This document shows, one piece after another, positions 56,244-64,000 of a stretch of DNA of 64,000 nt. The DNA is from Pyricularia pennisetigena. Its lineage: Eukaryota > Ascomycota > Sordariomycetes > Magnaporthales > Pyriculariaceae. The notes under the pieces were generated by a model, which worked only from the letters and a program-made list of their open reading frames with translations, did not search any database and had not been told where the DNA came from. The position numbers and the translations under genes were made by a program. Each line of letters opens with the position of its first letter. Positions within the stretch are counted from its first letter, which is position 1. The stretch spans positions 373,546-437,545 of the forward strand of contig NC_043741.1 of assembly GCF_004337985.1 (NCBI RefSeq), given 5' to 3'.

Positions 56244-58105
56244 TAACGTTGGGCTCCACATCTCCGACCCCCCTAAAGTCCGGCCCCCTTGAAAAATGTA
56301 ACGACGAAATACCCCTTTTATAAACCGATTTAAATGTAAACCTATCAACGCACAATAATACAATCATTGTCAGGCTCTCCCGGTTCGCTAACCTCTTCTC
56401 CATCGTTCAAATCCTCTAAACAGTCCCTATTATTTTCCTGTGCTTCATAAACGTTTTTTTTGCTGACCAAAAGCTCGTTGGGATCCGGAATTACCCTTTT
56501 CCTTTTGACCGGCCGTACCGCCTCCAATTTTGCTTTTAACAAACTGATTTTTTGCTGAGCTTCAGCCAATAAGATATCCTTGGTTTCGAAGCTTTTTTGG
56601 ACTTTTGCAAACAAAAGCCGTGAAGTGGCGTTACTTTTTTCGGACCGGGAAATTTCCTGTAGTTGAAGTCGAATATCTCGGGTCGTTTTAGGGGTTTTCC
56701 AAATAAGTAAAGATTGGTCGTTAATTTTTTGGTTTGGGCTTTCCGGTGTTTTATCCCTTTGGAAGCCGTTATTTCTACCTTTTTCGACGTTGGCGTTGCT
56801 ATTTTCTAATAAAAACGGGTTTAAAAGTGGTTTTGCCAAGTTCACCGGCCATAACCCCGTCGTACGCCAACCAGATTGAATGGTTTTTGCTATAAATGCT
56901 TTTGATCTGGCTTTTCGATAGCAAAGTAGAAAGTTTCGTTTCCCAACAACCGTTGAACAGCAAAACTGGTTTACAAATCCCAGGTGACGTCGATAAGCTT
57001 CCTTTAACGGCCCAAAAACCGATAAATCCAACGGTTGAAGAACGTGCGACGAATGAGGAGGTAAATATAAAAGCTGAATATTATTTTGGAGGCAAACAAG
57101 CATAAACTCGTCGCTGACGTGTGATCCGTGGCCGTCGAGAACTAATAAACGCTTTTCAGGAGTTAAAGGTTGGGTATTTGGAATAAACACCTTTTTTAAC
57201 CATTCGATACCTGTTTCATTATTTGTCCACCCGTTTTCTGTTGCATGAAATTGCCAGGTATCGAAAGGACTTAAATCAGCTGGAAACCATTGTTGCTGTA
57301 CGTTTTTCCCCTTAAATATAACGAGGGGAGGTATAACAGCCCCCGTAGCTGATACACATTCGATTATGCTCGTCCAACCCCGCGTTCCAGGCTCTTTTCG
57401 CTGTAATGGCCGGATTTTATTACGCCCTAACACCAGGCCATTAGATCCTTTGCCTTCCATTATACCTGTTTCGTCCATATTCCAACGGTTGGCCGGTTTT
57501 ATAGTATCGATAACGGGATTTTTCAAATAGGACCACCAAGATTTAATTACCTCGGTTGTAGCCCCATTAACCCGGGCATTTTCTATTCGCCGGGGCCTTT
57601 GGGTTTTCAAAATTGGATATCGGGCTATAAAACGGCTAACCCAATGTTTCCCAAGGCTTTTTCTTTCTCCGGCGGCCTGAAGAATTCGTTCCGCAAAATA
57701 GCGTAGTTCTTGATGCGTTGGCGGAAGGCCTAACGCGGCCTGCGCAAGTACCCAATCTGCCAAATAGGTCTCCTGCTCCTGTGAAAGCCTTTGACAAAAT
57801 CTTTTCGCTTGTTGAATTGACTGGGCCCCCTTTAAACGATCGTGAAGGGTACTCCGAGGAATACCCCATTTTTGCGAGGTTTTGTGAACTGATTTGCCAT
57901 TTCTTATGTCAGAAATGGCAGCAAGAAGCTGATTTTCAGTGTACTGTTTCATTGGAAAGTTTGGAGCAAGAATCTTCAAAATGCAAGTTCTAAAGTGAAA
58001 AATTCGTCTAGATATTTATAAAATAAAACAAAGGGTTGACGTGGCTGAGTAGATATTTTTAGGGGCCGGACTTTAGGGGGGTCGGAGATGTGGAGCCCAA
58101 CGTTA
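56244..58105 (-). mobile_element. Fot1/pogo-family DNA transposon, copy 2, inverted
   Basis: 1858-bp element (56246-58103), same inverted repeats and TA duplication (56244-56245, 58104-58105). It is inverted relative to copy 1 and has the same transposase protein. It interrupts exon 3 of the NLR-type gene in the codon for Tyr after FPLLH. Confidence 0.95.
56345..57979 (-). CDS. Pogo/Fot1 transposase, second copy (544 aa)
   Basis: Same protein residue for residue as the product at 46350-47984: helix-turn-helix, CENP-B-like domain, and DDE_1 core with D169, D282 and D318. It is intact, so both copies may be mobile. Identity of the copies indicates recent transposition, with no C-to-T decay. 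Confidence 0.95.
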   Translation of the reverse strand: MKILAPNFPMKQYTENQLLAAISDIRNGKSVHKTSQKWGIPRSTLHDRLKGAQSIQQAKRFCQRLSQEQETYLADWVLAQAALGLPPTHQELRYFAERILQAAGERKSLGKHWVSRFIARYPILKTQRPRRIENARVNGATTEVIKSWWSYLKNPVIDTIKPANRWNMDETGIMEGKGSNGLVLGRNKIRPLQRKEPGTRGWTSIIECVSATGAVIPPLVIFKGKNVQQQWFPADLSPFDTWQFHATENGWTNNETGIEWLKKVFIPNTQPLTPEKRLLVLDGHGSHVSDEFMLVCLQNNIQLLYLPPHSSHVLQPLDLSVFGPLKEAYRRHLGFVNQFCCSTVVGKRNFLLCYRKARSKAFIAKTIQSGWRTTGLWPVNLAKPLLNPFLLENSNANVEKGRNNGFQRDKTPESPNQKINDQSLLIWKTPKTTRDIRLQLQEISRSEKSNATSRLLFAKVQKSFETKDILLAEAQQKISLLKAKLEAVRPVKRKRVIPDPNELLVSKKNVYEAQENNRDCLEDLNDGEEVSEPGEPDNDCIIVR

Positions 58106-60817
58106 GTGCAAGAGGGGGAAGTCTCCCGAGATTGTGACTAGGTCGTCGCCAGTCGTCACCGGAATAGAGGCGAATCTTGACTTCCACTGCTCGTCGCACA
58201 GGTAGGCAAGGCATGTTGTAGCAATCGTTTCGTGTGCGAGCTGCTCGTCGATCCAACCCGAGCCACCGCCGTCCTCACCCTTTTCATCGAGTAAGAACTC
58301 CCGGGCTGTTGTGTGTATCAAAGAGATGCGCTGCTTTCCGGGTTGCGTTTTTGTTTGGTCGACGGTGATAAAGTGGCCACAGATCTGCGTCATGGACACG
58401 GCCAGGTTCAGAAACTCGCCAAACTCGAGACTCAACGCCGCCGCCATCTCGTCAACAAAGAGCGGGCGCACGCTACATGTCACCCACTCCAGCACTCTCC
58501 TCGCCAGTCTGTTATTCCTTGGGTTCTGCCTTTCGATGTTTTCGAGCATGCGTTTGTACATTGCAGCCATGCCCCGTGGGACCTTTGTCAGGGCAGCTAG
58601 GAGATCATTCTTTATATGCCAGCTGTCTTGGATGAGTTCGAGCGCCAGGCGTGCCCAGAGAAAAGACCCATGGGCTTTCTTGAGCATTTCATCTCTAACA
58701 AAAGCCTGCGTCGGTGGATCGACTGGCACGACCTCCTGGACGGCCCTGGTAATGTAGGCTTCCATGTCAGCCTCAGTATCAGACGCTGCCAAGGAGTACG
58801 TCGTTCCCCTCCACTGTGCCCAGGTAGGGGCTACCTTGAGGGGTCTGCTGGTCATCAAAACCCTGATTGGCGTCTGTGAAGATATCGAGGAGATGAGTGA
58901 AAGGAGGGCGCCGGGGCTATCAGATTCGTCCAGGCTGTCAAGGACCCAGTATATAGGTCTAGATAGCTTCAATCTGAAGAGAAGACCTTGAAAGTAGCGA
59001 TCCCAAAGCGTTTGAAAGTCAAAAGCGGTAGCCGGCGAGGACAAAGAATAATCCGTCTTTTCTTCCAGTCGTAACACCGCGTCGCAGAACTCTGGGATAG
59101 AAGAGGCCATCTGTGCCGCAAGTGCCCTGAAACAATAATTCCTTGTACTGGTAAACAGGTTCGTGCGGTCAAAGAAATGATACTGCACATTGAGTCCCAT
59201 TGCCTGAAGTCTCCTGACGCTCAGCCGGGACAACACTGTTTTCCCAGTTCCAGGAAGTCCGATGAGCAGAAATTGGCGACAGTCGGCCACTTGATCACTG
59301 CTATAGAACATCCAGCTTTTAAATTCGTCTTTTTCGAAGAGCCAGCCTCCGGAGGTTGAGTACCTGATGTTATCGGCGTCAATTGGTGTAATGATATTCT
59401 GGGGAATGTCCCTGATGCCGAAAATATCTCGAATTCTTTGGTCGATATTCGACTGATTCAAAGGTTCAGGCTCGCTTGGGAAGTCTGCTTCCACCAGAGG
59501 AGGCCCTGTCGAAACACATTAGTATGACTGACAAAGAATTTTCGGCCCGGTGCTTGGCTTGTTTTTGATGTTCAAATTCATAGACAGCTCGCAAAAATAA
59601 GACAATCAAGACGCTTAGCATACCAGTAGCTGTTAGTTCTAAGGCCCATCTTTTGAGAACACTTTTAACTTTTCTGAAGTTTGGGTCTGATCTGTCCCTA
59701 AACTTGCAAATAGTATGATGGTCGGCGTCCATGCCCGCCGATGTTTCCTGAGGAAACCCCAATACTGCAGACGATTTTTCCACAATCTGCAGTCCGTCTC
59801 TCAAGCTGGTAAGTGCCCATTTTCCCCGAGGTATGCTGAGAAGATAAAACTGACCATGACTTTGGTTACACCTAGACTAGTCTTGAGCGTTTCAAAAAAT
59901 GAACAAAGCAGTAGGCCGTCGCAGTGCTGCCGAAAAACCTCATTGATGTCTTGGATTGTCTCCGAGTTGACGTCCAAGCTAGACACGTACGCCCTTGTGG
60001 TCCCTGTCGGCGTTGCCGCAAGGATGCTGTTGAGTGTCTTGGCGTACTGTGATCCTCGGTGTGGTGTAGCCAGGAAAAGGATTCCCCTGACCCTTGCCAC
60101 GAGGTCTGCGTACCGGTCGTCGTGTCTACCCAGGGAATAAGCCTTCTTTACCACCAGGCCGCCCATTGAGTGCACCACAAATATTATCGGTTTTTGGGAG
60201 TCTTTATCGTCGTCTGTGGCCGCCAGCAACTGCATCAGGAGATCTTTGGCGAAGTCGAGAATGGTCAGGTTAGTGGCGGCTCCTCGAAAGCTGGCGTTGT
60301 AGCCGAAAGTAGAGATGCGAAACCTAGCCATCGCAGGTTCCCCTTCAGGCAGCCAGTCGGGCCAAAAGAGCGCCGTATCACGGTTCCACGACCATGTCCT
60401 CCATGCGGTGCCACCCAGTCCATGAACAAACACTATGTCCCCGGCAGGCTCATCGACTGGGTGCACAATTTGTAGGCCCAACGGGTCTTCTGTAACACCG
60501 CTGCGGCTGGGTTCAACACCTGTGGCAGACCGTGCTCCAAATGTTGATGACGAGAAAAAGCTCCGGAACTGTGGCAGCAACCTGGGACGTGTTGTAAGAT
60601 CAAGAGATCCTTGAGCCTGGCCAAATGACTGTTCCTTGTTTGGTGCGATTCTTGTGTCACTAAATGAAGATGACGAGGTCGACGCATGGCGGGGATTTGG
60701 GGATGCATGGTCGCCATCGAGTGAGCCTGAGACCGAAGACTCGGATTTGAAGCGACCCCGGCGGAATTTCTGTACGCATTTCAGTCTTTGATCGATCAAC
60801 ATCGGGCAGGAAAGCAA

Positions 60818-61393
60818 GACTCACCATCAGGACTTGTGGAACTCTAGGGAGATAATTATGGCCAACATCGGTCAAGACCCACTGTCGCACAATGTTGTGT
60901 CACCGCGAGTGTATGGCGAAATCATTGTCACGGGGCTCGGAGGAAAAGTTTCGGGGACGACATGAGTTGGGGTGACGATTCTTGCTTCGTTCATTGACGC
61001 CAGACTCCCCATGCAAGAGTTACAAGCCGATGCTCCAATGGAATAACACAGCTGCCAACGATATGGCCTTGCAGCATGAGGTGATGCACTAATTGGCTAG
61101 ACCTGCAGGCCGGGCGTGCGATGGTTGGTTGCCAAGAGGAGGAGCCAAGGATCAATCGGCGCCTATGGCATGTTGCTTGGGAATTCGCAGGCCAAGTACC
61201 TGTGACACCCATGCTTGCCAAGCTTGCCCCTCTTTGGTCGCTCAAAATGGCCCTATTAGCAAGAAGTTACTTGGTACTATATACATCATATCATCCAAAC
61301 AGCCTGCAGACTTGCTGGTGGCCCCGCGCCCGCCCGCCCGCCAAAAAAAAAAAAAAAGGTCGAATTGAGGTTCCAGTTCCTTTTCATGTGCCG

Positions 61394-61426
<33 letters not shown>

Positions 61427-61567
61427 AGTTGTGTAACCCATGGACTTCGCCGACATAAAAGATGGCAAGGTTACTCTCCGGAAAAACGAGTCTGTCTTCT
61501 GAGAGCGTAAGTGTGCAAATGACGACCACTGTAGCAAGGTGAGTTGTGCCAGTAGTGATGCTCAACC
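60818..61567. other. Shared upstream region of the NLR-type and kinase genes
   Basis: The two genes are divergent. Two A runs lie at about 61343-61357 and 61397-61421. No gene is seen. Confidence 0.45.
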
Positions 61568-63221
61568 ATGCCGACTCCGACTCCACATCACCCAATACCG
61601 GGAATCAATAAGGACGAACCGGAATACCAATTGAACGAGACCGAAAATTCGGCGTCAGATACAATTGGCATCAACCTCGCACAGAGTCAAGAGGTTACCC
61701 CTACAGGTCCACTTCCGCCGCCAGAGATTACCAATAGTATTGAAGTCGACGAAAATGTCATCAAGGGTTAGCACCTACAATATTACATGTGTATAATTGG
61801 CGCAATCCATCTGGCTAAATGTATTACTTGACTAAAAATACAGTATTTCCCGACAAGGAAGCCAAGATATCGGCGGCGTTTGGATACGGCAAGTCACACT
61901 GGGGCATAACGGCAAAGATTGAAGTTGAGCTTCCAAATGGACGACAGCGAAGCTATTTCATGAAGGTGGGGCGGGCATACATTTCCTCAATTACTACGCT
62001 CTCCTGCTGCATTTCCAGCGATCACGACTTCTGGGGGAAAGAAAAAGTACAGCACTAAACATTTTATCGTACACAGGCCATCAAACAAAGAGAGCTCGGC
62101 ATGGTGATTTGCGAAGGCGAGCTGAAAAGTCTGCAAGAAATCCACAAGACGACTCCTGGTTTTTGCCCTGAGCCATATGGCTGGGGACAATTCGCCAGCG
62201 ACCCCGAAACGTACTTTGTACTGGTTGAGTTCAGGAGTATTCGGGAAAGTGTGAGTAAAAAAGAAATACATATATAATAAGAATAAAGATACAAAAGGTC
62301 GGTGGGGAGGTCAAGACTAATACGGTCTTTTTGCCCACACAACCGACTTCCACTCGTGCATCTGAACAGCCACGGGGCTAATACTAGTCATTTTTACCCA
62401 CCATTTCACCAGCCGGCCGAGTCCTCCACGCTCGCAGCCAGCCTCGCCCGGCTCCACAGCGACTCTAGGTCTCCGACGGGCAAGTTTGGCTTCGGGATGC
62501 GGACGTGCCACATCCGGATCGACCAGGCCGTCGACTTTTGGTCAGATTCGTGGGCGGCCGTGTACGGAAGCCACCTGCGTCATGTCGTCGAGTTGGCGAA
62601 GCCGTTTCTCAAATGGCCCGAGTTCGACATCGTGGCCGATCTGACGGTCGAAAAAGTAGTGCCCGTGCTCTTGCTTCCGCTACAAGCCGAGGGGCGGACT
62701 CTGAAGCCGTGTCTGGTGCACGGTGATTGTTGGGACGGCAACACTGCCACGGACGGCACGACTGGCGAGGCCTTCATATTTGATGTGTGTTCCTTCTACG
62801 CTCATAACGAGTACGACACGGGCAACTGGCGGACCCCGAGACATCGCCTTAGTCGCCCGGAGTACATAAACGCTTACAAGGAGCTGATGCCGCCCTCGGA
62901 GCCAGGTGAGCAAAGACTTTTTTCCCATGACTGCAGCTCCCCGTACACATTTGCCCCGCTGACTTTTCTGCACATAGTTGAGGAATGGGAAGCTAGAAAC
63001 ATCCTGTATTCTCTACCATTCAACCTTGGGAATGTCATGTTTGTGCCCAAGTCTACCCAGCGACAAGTGTAAGTCTATGTCTTCTCCCGAGCTTGGAGCC
63101 GGCGTTTCTGTTATGGCTTCTGATGCGGTGTCTTTGTCACAGTGTCTACCAGGACATGATAAATCTCTGCAAGATGTTCTGCCCTCGAGATTTAGAGCAA
63201 GCTATGGCAAGTTTGGGGTGA
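61568..63221 (+). CDS. Fructosamine kinase family / phosphotransferase-like protein (385 aa, six exons)
   Basis: Exons are 61568-61766, 61844-61965, 62077-62250, 62413-62905, 62978-63068 and 63143-63221. All five introns are GT-AG and the phases close exactly (1158 nt). After a Pro/Glu-rich N-terminus, the kinase fold shows AAFGYGKSHWGITAKIEVEL, then YFMKAIKQRELGMVICEGE (Lys and Glu of the N-lobe). GFCPEPYGWGQF is followed by the catalytic loop VHGDCWDGNTATD and the metal-binding segment FIFDVCSFYAHNEYD. The C-terminal VYQDMINLCKMFCP is typical of fructosamine-3-kinases, which phosphorylate sugar adducts on proteins so that they fall off. The exact substrate is unknown. The donor of intron 2 (GTGGGG) is weak. 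It lies divergent to the NLR-type gene. Confidence 0.85.
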
Positions 63222-64000
63222 GCAAATGAATCAAGCAATGGCTGTGAAGGGGAAAGCAGAGGAAAGGGGTCGAGTCCATTCACGGGTGCTGGCGAGGAAT
63301 ATGATGAACAAGAGGAGGAGGGGGATGAAAAAGAGAAGTTGTGAAGCATCGCCACGGGGGTTCGATGATATCCTTATCAGTCTGAGACTGAAAGAGGAAT
63401 GCAGTCGCAAGTTTACCTCCTATACGGTGAAGCGAGGTGCTATTTTTGATCTTTACCTAGCCACGCAGTGTTGAAGAAACGAATTCGTGAGAAGGTGGGA
63501 CCATGTTGGGGTTGGGATGAGGGCCCAAAGATACATACATGAAGTGGTGCACTCCGCTCACATGACTGTCAGGATTCAATATATGTCAGATCAACCGTCT
63601 GTGGTAACAACAGCTGCCGGTTTGACAGAACTGCCATCCTAGTCATGTCAACATACGCTATGATCTGCAACAAACTGGTTCCAGACTAGACCTCGTACGG
63701 ACCACGATAGACCGACCGATGGAGAACAGCATAGGTGATGGACGGCAAGGTCGGCTGGCGATCATAGCACCCAGATACGCCAAAGAAGGCCCGAGGTAAC
63801 ATTGAGCCCCAAGAATCACGGTGCGGTCGCCTGCTGTTCGCCCCGAACCGTCGGGAAAGCTTGCCTTGCAGCAGCTGAGGCGGCTCGAGAGCAAATCTAT
63901 CCTGCCTGCAGCCAAACGGCGGCCACCGAAGCGCCCCAGCAAAGCATGACTGGGGATGCGGGAGCACACGCGGCCGAACCCGCGGTTCACGCCCTAGGGC
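63222..64000. other. Right-edge region, no supported gene
   Basis: Short frames only, with no recognised feature. A gene could enter from beyond the window edge. Confidence 0.35.

Larger units (their letters stand above)
53528..60817 (-). pseudogene. Lipase-like/NACHT/WD40 NLR-type receptor, interrupted by a transposon
   Basis: Three exons on the minus strand. Exon 1 (59855-60817) and exon 2 (59624-59786) code an alpha/beta-hydrolase of the SesB type: VFVHGLGG, nucleophile Ser217 in VHSMGG, and a catalytic His in MDADHHTICKF. Exon 3 starts at 59505 and codes a NACHT NTPase (Walker A GLPGTGKT near 458-465, Walker B WVLDSLDE near 561-569). It then codes a long WD40-repeat region (for example DLLSWSPSGKYMISGDDLG, DAEHVWDLR). 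Introns are 68 bp and 118 bp. Pot-like copy 2 sits in exon 3 exactly between the NACHT part and the WD40 part. With one TA copy and no element, the exons total 1748 codons including the stop, all in frame. In fungi such proteins act in self/non-self recognition and cell death. The first Met is uncertain; an extra short 5' exon near 60830 (ATG followed by GTGAGT) is possible. Confidence 0.9.

Noticed and set aside
1..64000. CRISPR arrays, bacterial operons or phage genes
   Set aside because: Introns, eukaryotic tRNA introns and fungal transposons show eukaryotic DNA; no spaced short repeats were found.

Overview
This is nuclear DNA of a filamentous ascomycete, probably a Sordariomycete close to Pyricularia/Magnaporthe. 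Genes carry short GT-AG introns. There are two intron-containing tRNA genes, a CFEM/Pth11-type receptor, a fungal lipase-NACHT-WD40 receptor, Fot1/pogo elements of 1858 bp like the Pot2/Pot3 group, and a small secreted protein whose cysteine spacing and core resemble the AVR1-CO39 branch of the MAX effectors. The genus is inference; kingdom and class are well supported.

Layout. 0.7-1.4 kb: a decayed DJ-1/PfpI gene. 3.3-6.8 kb: two neighbouring secreted or wall proteins with the same split signal-peptide design. 7.06-21.43 kb: a 14.4 kb nested retroelement, made of an AT-mutated Ty1/copia element (166-bp LTRs, target duplication ACTGT) with an intact, oppositely oriented Ty3/gypsy chromovirus (322-bp identical LTRs, target duplication ATAAT) inside its reverse transcriptase. 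23.1-25.0 kb: an MFS efflux transporter. 25.8-26.5 kb: tRNA-Arg(CCT) and tRNA-Pro(AGG). 28.5 kb: a small cysteine-rich secreted protein. 30.8-43.9 kb: a host block with a Ser-rich small protein, a CFEM-Pth11 receptor, a membrane protein with a PAN-like ectodomain, a possible secreted peptide, a GH16 glucanase-like enzyme, a 655-bp MITE-like element and an SGNH hydrolase.

45-60.8 kb is the most eventful part. Two full Pot-like transposons with identical 544-aa transposases lie in inverted orientation 8.2 kb apart. The first sits in an already decayed berberine-bridge-like oxidoreductase. The second sits inside the reading frame of a lipase-NACHT-WD40 (NLR-type) receptor that would otherwise be one open gene of about 1747 codons. 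Between them lie a hypothetical gene, a GMC oxidoreductase pseudogene and the AVR1-CO39-like effector. At 61.6-63.2 kb a six-exon fructosamine-kinase-family gene follows. The picture is a surface, secretome and immunity region being reshaped by transposons, with several genes of host interaction or self/non-self recognition and at least four broken genes.
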